Shown: one piece after another, positions 36,915 to 44,862 of the stretch
Layout: each line of letters starts with the position of its first letter
Position numbering within the stretch: the first letter of the stretch is position 1
NCBI GenBank assembly: GCA_045540715.1
Contig: JAZQHT010000016.1
Location: 124,001-188,000 of the forward strand
Direction of reading: 5' to 3'
Length of the DNA: 64,000 nt
Source: UMGS1279 sp045540715
GTDB lineage: Bacteria; Bacillota; Clostridia; Oscillospirales; Acutalibacteraceae
Program-made: the position numbers and the translations under genes
Notes under the pieces: model-generated
Told to the model about the DNA's origin: nothing
The model's input: only the letters and a program-made list of their open reading frames with translations
The model's database searches: none

Positions 36915-37985
36915 GTGAATATCACTTTTTTAATTGGTAACGGATTCGACATTGGAGTCGGAATGAATTCTAAATTTAAGGACTTTTTTCCAATCTACCA
37001 AGTTAAATCTATCGATAAGGCTCCTGAAATTCGTCAGCTTGCGGAGCACATAGGAGAGGATCATGAAACATGGGCTGATTTCGAAAGTGCGTTGGGTGAC
37101 TATACCGAGAAATTTACAACAAAAACGAAGGGCACTTTACTTAGTCAAGTTAAGGATTTTGAAGAAGAGTTTATTTCTTATCTTAAGGACCAAGAAAATC
37201 TTCTGGCATTTGAAGAAAACAAAAAAGAAATTGAAAACGTAATGTGTACGGCTCTTTTCGGATATGTTACAACAGAGACTTTTTCTTTAGGTGATTTTGA
37301 ATCATTGAATAACTTGTATAAAGGAAATAGCGCAGGTGCTTTTGTGCATAATTTTATCAATTTCAATTATACTAACGTTCTTAAAAAATGTTTGAAATAT
37401 GTTCCCAAAAACGTGATTAGTGATAACAAATATTCTAACTTTCATCGCAATGACAAAATAGGAAACATCGTGCATGTTCATGGCGATTTTTCTACGTATC
37501 CAATTATTGGTGTTAATGATATTTCTCAAATTAAAAACAAAGAGTTGGCATCCGATCCCCGTTTTGTTAAAAGGTTTGTCAAGCCTACAATGAATCAGAA
37601 TTTAAAAACAAATAATGATGCTAAAGCAATGAGTTTAATTGATAACAGTACCATTGTTTGTGTGTATGGAATGTCATTTGGAAAAACCGATAAGAAATGG
37701 TGGTCCAAGCTCATTGCTTGGTTGAGTGCAAGTTCAGGTCGTCATTTAGTGATATTTTCTTACGATAAAGATTACAAGGCCCTTACACCATATGAAAAAT
37801 TCGACAAGGAAGATTCTATAATAGATCTGTTTGATGAATATTGCGCAAATAGTTCTAGTAATATCGAAAAAATAAGAGATAGGATTCATATCGCCATTCA
37901 CAAAAACATTTTTGAGATTGATTTGATGAAACAACACAACGAGGTTTTTGATATGGCAGTAGAGAAAGTGCTTGCAGCCAAATAA
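36915..37985 (+). CDS. AbiH-type abortive infection protein
   Basis: A 356-aa protein. GTG 36915 with AGGGGGT upstream is preferred; the earlier ATG at 36840 lies upstream of the promoter. The AbiH family signature is clear: NITFLIGNGFDIGVGM at the extreme N-terminus, ETWADFESALG, FINFNYTNVL, VHVHGD followed by PIIGVND, and CVYGMSFGKTDKKWW. AbiH was named from a Lactococcus phage-resistance gene, and its biochemical mechanism is not settled. It stands alone, with its own promoter and terminator, between repeat F and the transposon-related pair. Confidence 0.85.
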   Translation: MNITFLIGNGFDIGVGMNSKFKDFFPIYQVKSIDKAPEIRQLAEHIGEDHETWADFESALGDYTEKFTTKTKGTLLSQVKDFEEEFISYLKDQENLLAFEENKKEIENVMCTALFGYVTTETFSLGDFESLNNLYKGNSAGAFVHNFINFNYTNVLKKCLKYVPKNVISDNKYSNFHRNDKIGNIVHVHGDFSTYPIIGVNDISQIKNKELASDPRFVKRFVKPTMNQNLKTNNDAKAMSLIDNSTIVCVYGMSFGKTDKKWWSKLIAWLSASSGRHLVIFSYDKDYKALTPYEKFDKEDSIIDLFDEYCANSSSNIEKIRDRIHIAIHKNIFEIDLMKQHNEVFDMAVEKVLAAK

Positions 37986-37990
37986 AAAGA

Positions 37991-38036
37991 AACGCCAATA
38001 TGCCAATTTGAAATCGGCACATTGGTGTTTTATTTT
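37991..38036 (+). terminator. Intrinsic terminator after AbiH
   Basis: AACGCCAATATGCC 37991-38004 pairs with GGCACATTGGTGTT (38016-38029, one mismatch), then TTATTTT. Confidence 0.8.
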
Positions 38037-38072
38037 ACCTTCCTTTACAATATAGGCAAAGGAGGTAATTTT

Positions 38073-38375
38073 ATGGCAAATTTTATAGAAGAATTTTATT
38101 ACGGCAATCTCGACTCGCAAGCGCGTAGTACCAAGCAAAACAAAACGGTGCAAAAACAAATGGAGGTGTTGATGCTAAACGAGGACTTTTTAACAGAACG
38201 CCTTTCAGGCGAAAACAAAAAGAAGTTCTTCGAATTTTGCAACGCTTGGAGCGTGGTCAACGGCGAATCAAATCTCGATAGTTTTATTATGGGCTTCCGC
38301 CTCGGCGCCAACTTCACTTACGACACCTTTGTATCTGAAGACTCGCCCTTTACGGACTTATTAAAGGAGGTGTAG
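38073..38375 (+). CDS. DUF6809-like protein
   Basis: A 100-aa protein with ATG 38073 behind AAAGGAGG. The N-terminal FIEEFYYGNLDSQAR matches the opening of DUF6809 proteins, which are frequent cargo of clostridial conjugative transposons. The rest is helical. It ends 2 nt before the TnpV gene, as in other elements where the two genes travel together. Function unknown. Confidence 0.65.
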   Translation: MANFIEEFYYGNLDSQARSTKQNKTVQKQMEVLMLNEDFLTERLSGENKKKFFEFCNAWSVVNGESNLDSFIMGFRLGANFTYDTFVSEDSPFTDLLKEV

Positions 38376-38377
38376 CT

Positions 38378-38746
38378 ATGGAACAATATATTTACGACGA
38401 TAGCAATGGTTTATGGTACGAACGCGATGGTGATTATTACATCCCTTGCCTCAAACTCCCCGAAATAAATATAGGTATATGGGGCGAACGATACCTCACC
38501 TACATCCGCGAACATAAGAAACTTCTACATACTAAATTGATAGTAAACGGCACCCTCTACACTCACCTCGCCGAAATCAACAAACAATCAGAAGAACTGT
38601 TTTCTGAGCTGGTAAATCAAACGAAAAATCGCGAAGGCATTACCGAACAACTAAAAGCCCAAAACCAACTCGAATGGGTCCGCCGCATGAACAACATCCG
38701 TAACAGAGTCACAAAAATCGTAAACAACGAAATAATATATACATAA
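38378..38746 (+). CDS. tnpV: TnpV-family transposon protein
   Basis: A 122-aa protein with TnpV features: an aromatic Gly/Asp-rich start (GLWYERDGDYYIPCL), LPEINIGIWGERYL, REHKKLLHTKLIVNGTLYTHLAEI, and the C-terminal EWVRRMNNIRNRVTKIV. TnpV is a small accessory protein of Tn4451/Tn5397-type elements and is not a catalytic recombinase. No integrase or resolvase is nearby, so this pair is probably a relic of a larger element. An AAAGGAGGTG site lies in the end of the previous gene. Confidence 0.8.
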   Translation: MEQYIYDDSNGLWYERDGDYYIPCLKLPEINIGIWGERYLTYIREHKKLLHTKLIVNGTLYTHLAEINKQSEELFSELVNQTKNREGITEQLKAQNQLEWVRRMNNIRNRVTKIVNNEIIYT

Positions 38747-38824
38747 TAAAAAACATTTTTTTGCATTTGTCGGATTAAATAGTCTCGTTTGTGAATGTTG
38801 TAATTGAATTACTGCAAAAAAGAC

Positions 38825-38853
38825 TTGACAAATACAAGATGATTTGCTAATAT
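38825..38853 (+). promoter_or_regulatory. Promoter of the folded leader and DUF3892 gene
   Basis: TTGACA at 38825-38830, 17 bp, TAATAT at 38848-38853 (overlapping TATAAT at 38851-38856). Confidence 0.75.
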
Positions 38854-38871
38854 AATCTTAGCAAAGAAAAA

Positions 38872-39014
38872 GCGCATCGATGTCGATAGAACATCAATGC
38901 GCCGACGGTGTGCTTGACACCTTTAATGTGGTAATTAGAGTTTAACAGATTTCCGGTCTGTTGTCAAGCATAACCGTCTATTTGTGAATCCTAAAGAAAG
39001 GAGAAATAGACGGT
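38872..39014 (+). promoter_or_regulatory. Folded mRNA leader with alternative pairings over the start codon
   Basis: Hairpin 1: 38872-38883 with 38891-38902 (12 bp, one mismatch). Stem 2: GACGGT-GTGCTTGACA 38904-38919 with 38962-38978, enclosing hairpin AACAGA/TCTGTT (38944-38949, 38957-38962). A competing 11-bp perfect hairpin pairs ACCGTCTATTT 38973-38983 with AAATAGACGGT 39004-39014. That would place the GTG start (39013-39015) in a stem and the ribosome binding site in its loop. ACCGTC can join stem 2 or the start-codon hairpin but not both, which is a switch-like arrangement. Confidence 0.6.
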
Positions 39015-39297
39015 GTTTTATATTGATAAGGTGCATTATGCTACAGATTATTACGGAAACAAGTTGTATATTTCTAAGGTTAAGGGAACTACTGTTTTGA
39101 CAGAAGATTCCACCAAAGAATATACCAAGCAGGCCGTTATCGATTTTATTAACGATGGTAACGTAGTGAAGACTAAGTACCGTAAAAACTACTCTTGGGT
39201 AGTCGGCGAGGATGTTCACGTGGTTGATAACCGTTATATCAGAACGGACAGCAACTACATCAAGGCCGATAACCTTGAGAATTTGCCCGAATATTAA
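39013..39297 (+). CDS. DUF3892 family protein
   Basis: A 94-aa protein starting with GTG at 39013 behind GAAAGGAG. The C-terminal signature YIRTDSNYIKADNLENLPE is characteristic of DUF3892, a small beta-rich domain often found beside restriction-modification and other defence genes. Its translation may be controlled by the leader at 38872-39014. A 10-bp hairpin (39302-39333) without a T-run follows, then the hsdS-like gene. Confidence 0.78.
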   Translation: MFYIDKVHYATDYYGNKLYISKVKGTTVLTEDSTKEYTKQAVIDFINDGNVVKTKYRKNYSWVVGEDVHVVDNRYIRTDSNYIKADNLENLPEY

Positions 39298-39301
39298 ACT
39301 T

Positions 39302-39333
39302 AAGGATGCAGGATTCTATCTTACTGCATCCTT
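39302..39333 (+). terminator. Hairpin between DUF3892 and the hsd operon
   Basis: AAGGATGCAG 39302-39311 pairs perfectly with CTGCATCCTT 39324-39333. Only GTTTGG follows, so it may be an attenuator or a leaky terminator and may not fully stop transcription into the hsd operon. Confidence 0.5.
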
Positions 39334-39354
39334 AGTTTGGATTAAGGAGATAAT

Positions 39355-39933
39355 ATGCGATATCTAAAATTGAGCGATGCTGCCGATATTAAATTTTGTT
39401 CGGTAGCGCCGGCGAGAATGAAAACGCAAGAAGAAAAAACCAAATGGTTGTCTTGTTCAAACTTTATAGCAGATAATGGCGTAGTCGGAGAACCTACCCT
39501 GACAAACTTTGCTCCGGATGAAAGCTTTGCGGTACACCCAGAGGATATTATTATTAAACGCATCACCCCCGGATATGTGAATTATATTTCAAATATATCT
39601 GATGACTTATACGCAGGAAACAACCTTATTGTCTTAACTGCTCGCGATGGAGTAAATGCTAAATACCTTGCGATGATTTTAAATGATAAAATTCCTTCAA
39701 TTTCCGAATCATCTTCGGTAGGCGCAGTTATGAAATCTGTAAGCAGACCTGATTTAGAGAAAATTAAAATCCCACTTCCACCTTACGAGCAACAGGTAAA
39801 ATTAGGCGAAGTATGGTTTTTAAATATAGAACTCAAGAAAATGAAAAACAGGCTTTGTGAGCTTGAATGCATAAAAAATAATTACGAGTTGACTCGATAT
39901 ATTAATTTAACCGGAGGAAAAAACAATGACTAA
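39355..39933 (+). CDS. Half-size HsdS-like specificity protein
   Basis: A 192-aa protein with one target recognition domain-like region (WLSCSNFIADNGVVGEP, EDIIIKRITPGYVNYI, MKSVSRPDLEKIKIPLPPYEQQVKLGEVW) and one C-terminal conserved helical spacer. A full HsdS has two such units. Half-size S proteins can work as dimers, as shown for some natural and truncated S subunits, or tune the main S subunit. It overlaps hsdM by 8 nt, so the two are coupled. A complete hsdS lies 3.6 kb downstream in the same operon. Confidence 0.75.
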   Translation: MRYLKLSDAADIKFCSVAPARMKTQEEKTKWLSCSNFIADNGVVGEPTLTNFAPDESFAVHPEDIIIKRITPGYVNYISNISDDLYAGNNLIVLTARDGVNAKYLAMILNDKIPSISESSSVGAVMKSVSRPDLEKIKIPLPPYEQQVKLGEVWFLNIELKKMKNRLCELECIKNNYELTRYINLTGGKNND

Positions 39934-41524
39934 GATGACAACCTTTGATGATATTAAGAAAGCGCTTTGGGCAGGTGCCAATACCTTCCGCGACAATATC
40001 GACGCATCAAACTATAAAGATTATGTGCTTTCAATGTTTTTTGTAAAATATCTTAGCGATACATATAAAGAAAGCGTTGAAGAACTTGAAAAGGAGTACT
40101 CCGGCATTCGTTTGGAACGTCAGATTGAAAACCTCCCTTTCTCTTTGAAGAAAGAGCACACCTTCGATTATCTGCTGGACAATAAGTTTGCAAACGACCT
40201 TGGTAACAAAATCAGTGAAGCATTGACGGGTATCGAAAGTTCGAATGCTATACTTAATGGTATTTTCCGTGGCATTGATTTTAACAGTGAAAGCAACCTT
40301 GGTAAAAAGGAGCAGAAGAACCCCCTTCTCAGAAACTTGCTTGGAGATTTTGAGAATTTAAATCTTAGACCTAGCTGTATTGAAACTAAAGAAGGTCAGA
40401 TCCCTGCCGACGTTATCGGCGATGCCTATGAATATATGATTGGCGAATTTGCTACAATGGCAGGCAAAAAGGCAGGAAGCTTCTTTACTCCTCAGCAGGT
40501 ATCTGAAATTATGGCACAATTCGTATGCCCTGTGGCAGACGATCGTGTGTATGACCCAACTTGCGGTTCCGGTTCGTTGCTGATTCGTGCAGCGCGCAAA
40601 GGCGGATTTGATAAAGTTCAAATGTACGGTCAGGAGAAAAACAATTCTGCTATCTCCATGGCTCGTATGAATATGTTTATCCATGGCATTGAGGATGCTG
40701 ATATCAAGTGGGGCGACACTCTTGCTAACCCTCAGCATTTGGATAGCGATGGCAATCTTATGAAATTCGACTGTATTGTCGCAAATATGCCTTTCAGTCT
40801 TGATAAATGGGCTTCTGGCTTCAACCCAGGTGGCGAGGTTGCGGTTGATGACGATGAAGAAACTGCAAAGGGTAAAAAAGGCAAGAAAAAAGAATTCAAA
40901 ATGGAAGCAGGCCTTGACCGTTGGCACCGCTTTGATATGGGTATCCCCCCTGCAAGTAAAGGTGACTGGGCTTTCCTTTTGCATATGATTGCAAGTATGA
41001 GTGGTAACGGACGCGTGGCTGCAGTTGCCCCTCACGGTGTTCTTTTTAGAGGTGCTGCCGAAGGTCGTATCCGTCAAAGCATTCTTGAAAAGAACTTGAT
41101 CGATGCAGTTATCGGTCTTCCCGAAAACCTTTTCTATGGCACATCTATCCCTGCTTGTATTATTGTATTCAGAAAAGGGCGCACTTCTTCTGATATTCTT
41201 TTTGTAGATGCTTCAAAGAAATTTAAAAAAGACAAAGCCAAAAACATGCTTCTTCCGGAGCACGTTGATAAAATTGTCGCAACTTATAAAGCATACAAAA
41301 ACGGTGAAAATGCTGAAATAGAAAAATACAGTCACGTTGCAACCTTTGATGAAATCAAAGAAAACGAATATAACCTCAACATTCCTCGTTATGTTAATAC
41401 CTTTGAAGAAGAGGAAATCATTGATATTGATGTAGTAAATACTGAAATTGCCGATCTCAAGGTTAAAATTGCTGAAGTTGAAAAACAGATGGCAAAATAT
41501 CTTGAAGAACTCGGTCTCAATTAA
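39926..41524 (+). CDS. hsdM: Type I restriction-modification methyltransferase subunit
   Basis: A 532-aa N6-adenine methyltransferase subunit. The N-terminal HsdM helical domain (LWAGANTFRDNIDASNYKDY...FFVKYLSD) precedes the Rossmann methylase. The AdoMet-binding motif DPTCGSGSLL begins at Asp210. The catalytic motif reads NMPF from Asn287 where NPPF is usual; Asn, the second Pro and Phe are kept. A Lys-rich insertion (KGKKGKKKEFK) follows. The C-terminal helix would contact HsdS. ATG with GGAGG. Confidence 0.93.
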   Translation: MTKMTTFDDIKKALWAGANTFRDNIDASNYKDYVLSMFFVKYLSDTYKESVEELEKEYSGIRLERQIENLPFSLKKEHTFDYLLDNKFANDLGNKISEALTGIESSNAILNGIFRGIDFNSESNLGKKEQKNPLLRNLLGDFENLNLRPSCIETKEGQIPADVIGDAYEYMIGEFATMAGKKAGSFFTPQQVSEIMAQFVCPVADDRVYDPTCGSGSLLIRAARKGGFDKVQMYGQEKNNSAISMARMNMFIHGIEDADIKWGDTLANPQHLDSDGNLMKFDCIVANMPFSLDKWASGFNPGGEVAVDDDEETAKGKKGKKKEFKMEAGLDRWHRFDMGIPPASKGDWAFLLHMIASMSGNGRVAAVAPHGVLFRGAAEGRIRQSILEKNLIDAVIGLPENLFYGTSIPACIIVFRKGRTSSDILFVDASKKFKKDKAKNMLLPEHVDKIVATYKAYKNGENAEIEKYSHVATFDEIKENEYNLNIPRYVNTFEEEEIIDIDVVNTEIADLKVKIAEVEKQMAKYLEELGLN

Positions 41525-41541
41525 CTTCGGAGGAATCTGAT

Positions 41542-42462
41542 ATGCCATACAATGGATTAGATGTAATTTTTGATACATGGAATGTTTCGACGGATATTAA
41601 AACCGATGTTTATGCACTTCACATTGATTCAGATAACAAAAATAGTAAAGCAATTTGTATGCAAGGTAGCATAAATCAAGAAACTGCAGAAGCATACACT
41701 CAGAAGATCTCTATGTTCAAAGCATTTGATGCCAAAGAATTTTCTTTATCTGGTTATCAAAGCAAGGAGTATGGAGTTGGTGATATTTCATTGGTAAAAG
41801 TTGTTTGGGATGAACTTAAGTCACTTATAGCTGGTGCTCAATCAATCAAAGAAAGCGGCGAGAAGAAAGCAACAGATAAGGTAGAATTAACTATTACAAA
41901 AGTTGTATTAAAATCGAACAAGGAATACTATTTCGTTGCTACGCAGGAATCATCGGAAAAACTTTATAAGAAGAAAAGGATTTATTCTGTAGGCGAAACA
42001 TTGGTTTCGTTGAAACCTAATGAATTTTTTACAATGTGCGAGGATTTCGAGTGCATTATTGATGAGGAACAAAATTGTTTCTATACTTTGAAAAGCACTC
42101 CTGTTATCAACCGTTTCAAATTGCGTGAAGCAATAAAGAACGAAGTAAAATCATCTGAAGCAATTCTTGATGATTGGAATTTTATTGATAATGTAGATGT
42201 CATCAAGGGTTGCATGGAGCAGCAAAATGTATACGAGCCTTTGTTTAAAGTGTTTAGAGATCAGCAATATACTGCGGAACTGAAAGCTATGACATCAACA
42301 GATTTTAAGTCAAGAATTATCAGAGTTTCCAAAGGGAAAATCACTGACAAAGATTTTAAGAAGGACAAGCTTGTTATTACACGAAGCAATAGAGCGCTGT
42401 TCTTGGATCTTCTCGCTAAGAAAATGAAATATAACATCGCCACTGACTCGGTGGAGGATTGA
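41542..42462 (+). CDS. kwaB: KwaB-like DUF4868 protein (Kiwa defence)
   Basis: A 306-aa cytosolic protein. The C-terminal two thirds follow the DUF4868/KwaB pattern: FFTMCEDFECIIDEEQNCFYTL, INRFKLREAIKNEVKSSEAI, a helical stretch, and a closing FLDLLAKKMKYN. KwaB is the DNA-binding partner of the membrane protein KwaA in the Kiwa anti-phage system (Doron et al. 2018 set). A small membrane-protein gene follows after 3 nt. In described Kiwa loci kwaA usually comes first, so the order here is reversed. It starts 17 nt after hsdM with CGGAGGA. The assignment is by pattern and context. Confidence 0.62.
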   Translation: MPYNGLDVIFDTWNVSTDIKTDVYALHIDSDNKNSKAICMQGSINQETAEAYTQKISMFKAFDAKEFSLSGYQSKEYGVGDISLVKVVWDELKSLIAGAQSIKESGEKKATDKVELTITKVVLKSNKEYYFVATQESSEKLYKKKRIYSVGETLVSLKPNEFFTMCEDFECIIDEEQNCFYTLKSTPVINRFKLREAIKNEVKSSEAILDDWNFIDNVDVIKGCMEQQNVYEPLFKVFRDQQYTAELKAMTSTDFKSRIIRVSKGKITDKDFKKDKLVITRSNRALFLDLLAKKMKYNIATDSVED

Positions 42463-42465
42463 TTT

Positions 42466-43050
42466 ATGGGTAAAATTTCTTATTACATGAGTTCGATGAT
42501 TCTTTTTAATGTCTTTTACATCATTAAGAATTTTAGCCTATTATTTCCAACTGAATCAGGGTTTCAATGTGGCATTAAAGAAATCTTTTTACTTATATGC
42601 ATAGGTATGTCCGGTGCCTTTTTAATTTGGGGCTTAATTTACACCATTGTTATAATGGCAAACAATTATAATCCCAAACCATCAGAAAACGGGATCGAGT
42701 ATAAATTTGTAACCAAACAAAACATAACTTCTACTGAATTTCTTGGCAAGTTCTCTTTGCTCGTGATGACTGGATTAACCATCGGCTCCGTACCGCTTTG
42801 GTGGGGATTGTCGTTGTATTTGATATTCTATAGTGCTATTGCAATAATCTTTATTCGTTGTGATATGTTTTATCTCAATCCCATCGTAACTCTCCTTGGG
42901 TATGAGATATACAAATGTGAATGCACCATAAGTAAAGAAAAGAAAAATTTGTATTTCATTGTAAAAGGCATTGATTTGAATGGTAAAGAGTCTATAAAAT
43001 CTACGTTCACCAAAAGTAAAATTATTCGTTTAAAAGGAGAACAGACATAA
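42466..43050 (+). CDS. Small membrane protein, candidate KwaA
   Basis: A 194-aa protein with about four membrane segments (about residues 6-28, 38-62, 93-112 and 114-135) followed by a soluble C-terminal domain starting with YLNPIVTLLGYEIYKCE. Size, topology and adjacency to the DUF4868 gene fit KwaA, the membrane sensor of Kiwa. The direct sequence evidence is only the topology and the NP...GY segment. GGTGGAGG overlaps the end of kwaB, and the gap is 3 nt. Confidence 0.5.
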   Translation: MGKISYYMSSMILFNVFYIIKNFSLLFPTESGFQCGIKEIFLLICIGMSGAFLIWGLIYTIVIMANNYNPKPSENGIEYKFVTKQNITSTEFLGKFSLLVMTGLTIGSVPLWWGLSLYLIFYSAIAIIFIRCDMFYLNPIVTLLGYEIYKCECTISKEKKNLYFIVKGIDLNGKESIKSTFTKSKIIRLKGEQT

Positions 43051-43053
43051 TTT

Positions 43054-43548
43054 ATGGAAAATTTAGATTTCAATGCTTTAAAAGTCAATCTTGACAGCAT
43101 AAACAGTGCTTTTGCCGCATCGCAAATTGCTAAACAAAACGAGGAAGCATATAGAATAGCTCGCGCTGTATCTGAGCAAAATGCTCGCCGTGATGCCAAG
43201 ATGGTTGCCGGAGCAGAGGCGAGCGTTGCACAGAAAGAACTGATGGAAGAACAGTTGATAGAGCTGAAATCGCAAAATGATATACTTGCAGAGCAATTAA
43301 AAGCGGAGCAAGCTCAACGAGAGGTTTTGGAAGAGCATTTAAAAGTAACAACCGAACAAAACGCTCTTCTCTCAGCCAACTATAAAAAACTTGAAGAAAT
43401 GTATAGCGCACAAAAAGAATCTAACGATGAAGCGTGCATAGATCTCCACAAGAGTCGCGTATTCAATGGGTGGATGATGGTCATTGCAATTATTGCAATG
43501 CTTGCCGCAATTGCTGGACCTATTGCAACGATTCTTGTTAGTAGGTGA
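43054..43548 (+). CDS. Coiled-coil protein with C-terminal membrane anchor
   Basis: A 164-aa protein. Residues about 15-130 form a long, Glu/Gln/Ala/Leu-rich coiled coil. Residues about 140-162 (MMVIAIIAMLAAIAGPIATILV) form one membrane span with a tiny tail. No family recognised. It sits between the KwaA-like gene and hsdS with gaps of 3 and 4 nt, and so is made together with them. It could act as a membrane tether or oligomerisation partner for the neighbouring defence proteins. Confidence 0.6.
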   Translation: MENLDFNALKVNLDSINSAFAASQIAKQNEEAYRIARAVSEQNARRDAKMVAGAEASVAQKELMEEQLIELKSQNDILAEQLKAEQAQREVLEEHLKVTTEQNALLSANYKKLEEMYSAQKESNDEACIDLHKSRVFNGWMMVIAIIAMLAAIAGPIATILVSR

Positions 43549-43552
43549 TATT

Positions 43553-44833
43553 ATGAACGAACAGATAAAACAACGAATAACTCAACTGAATAACGGCGAA
43601 GTGCCAAACGGTTATAAAAAGACCGAGTTTGGCGTTTTTCCTTGCGATTGGGTTACCGATAAAAAACTTAAAGATTTAGGCACCTTTGGTAAAGGCAAAG
43701 GGCTTCCCGGCGATAAGATGGTATCGGAAGGCGTGCCTTGTGTGGGATATGGTGACATTTACATGAAATACAACCATTTTCATTTTGAAGAAGCCAAGAC
43801 ATTTGTTGAAGAGAAAACGGCAGTTGAAAGCCAGCCTATTCAAAAAGGTACATTGCTGTTTACAGGAACTGGAGAAACTGCTGAAGAAATAGGAAAATGT
43901 GTCTGTTACAACGGGGACGAAACAATATATGCCGGCGGCGATATTATTACTTTTGTCAGCGACGAAGTAGAGCCTCTATTCTTAGCATATCAACAGTATC
44001 AGGACTTTTCTTTAAGAAAAAAGGCTAGTTTCGGTCAAGGGCATTCTGTTGTGCACATCCAACGTGATAATCTTGAAAAACTCAATGTTGCTTTCCCTCA
44101 ATCTGCAGAAGAACAATCTAAAATTGCTGAAATTCTTATGAAATGGGATGAGGCGATTGAGTTGCAGGAAAAACTTATAAAAGGAATTATAATAAAAAAT
44201 AATAATTATTCTAACAAACTTTTGTCTGAAAAAATCAATTGGGAACCTCTACCATTATCAAATTTTATTGAGTTAAAAAACGGGTATGCATTTAAAAGCG
44301 AAACATATGTTGAGGATGGTAAATATAAAATTATTACTATAAAAAATGTAAAAAGCGGAGAATTGGATTTGTCAGAATACTCTGTCATTAATCGCTTGCC
44401 GAATAACATACAACCGCATCAAATTTTGAATATTGGTGATATTATTATATCTTTAACAGGCAATGTGGGAAGAACATGTGTTATCCACACCGAAAATTGT
44501 CTTTTGAACCAAAGAGTTGGAAAAATTGTTGTAAAAAATATAAATCCAACTTTTATATATGAGATATTAAAAACAAGACGCTTTGTTTCAAAAATGCAAA
44601 ACATAGCGCAAGGATGTGCGCAAGCAAATCTTTCTAATGAAGATGTTGAAAATTTTGTTGCTTTTTTTCCATTCAAGAACGATGTTTTGGACATAGAAAC
44701 AATAGATAAAATTTCAGATTATTTAACCGTTCTTCAAAAAGAATTGGATTTACAAAAAGAAATTTTAACTAAGTTAGTTTTACAGCGAAAAACACTACAA
44801 CAATACCTTCTTAATGGAATAGTGCGAGTTTAA
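43553..44833 (+). CDS. hsdS: Type I restriction-modification specificity subunit
   Basis: A 426-aa S subunit with two target recognition domains, each followed by a conserved helix. The first half includes WVTDKKLKDLGTFGKGKGL and the helix QSAEEQSKIAEILMKWDEAIELQEKLI. The second has LSNFIELKNGYAFKSE and ends in LDLQKEILTKLVLQRKTLQQYLLNGIVRV. It determines the bipartite DNA target of HsdM and HsdR. ATG 43553 lies 4 nt after the previous stop; an earlier in-frame start overlaps the coiled-coil gene and adds foreign residues. Confidence 0.92.
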   Translation: MNEQIKQRITQLNNGEVPNGYKKTEFGVFPCDWVTDKKLKDLGTFGKGKGLPGDKMVSEGVPCVGYGDIYMKYNHFHFEEAKTFVEEKTAVESQPIQKGTLLFTGTGETAEEIGKCVCYNGDETIYAGGDIITFVSDEVEPLFLAYQQYQDFSLRKKASFGQGHSVVHIQRDNLEKLNVAFPQSAEEQSKIAEILMKWDEAIELQEKLIKGIIIKNNNYSNKLLSEKINWEPLPLSNFIELKNGYAFKSETYVEDGKYKIITIKNVKSGELDLSEYSVINRLPNNIQPHQILNIGDIIISLTGNVGRTCVIHTENCLLNQRVGKIVVKNINPTFIYEILKTRRFVSKMQNIAQGCAQANLSNEDVENFVAFFPFKNDVLDIETIDKISDYLTVLQKELDLQKEILTKLVLQRKTLQQYLLNGIVRV

Positions 44834-44862
44834 TTTCAAAATCACAAATGAGGAGAATGACG

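Noticed and set aside
40358..41077. 239-aa open frame antisense to hsdM
   Set aside because: It overlaps a clearly real gene along its whole length and shows no ribosome binding site or recognisable family.
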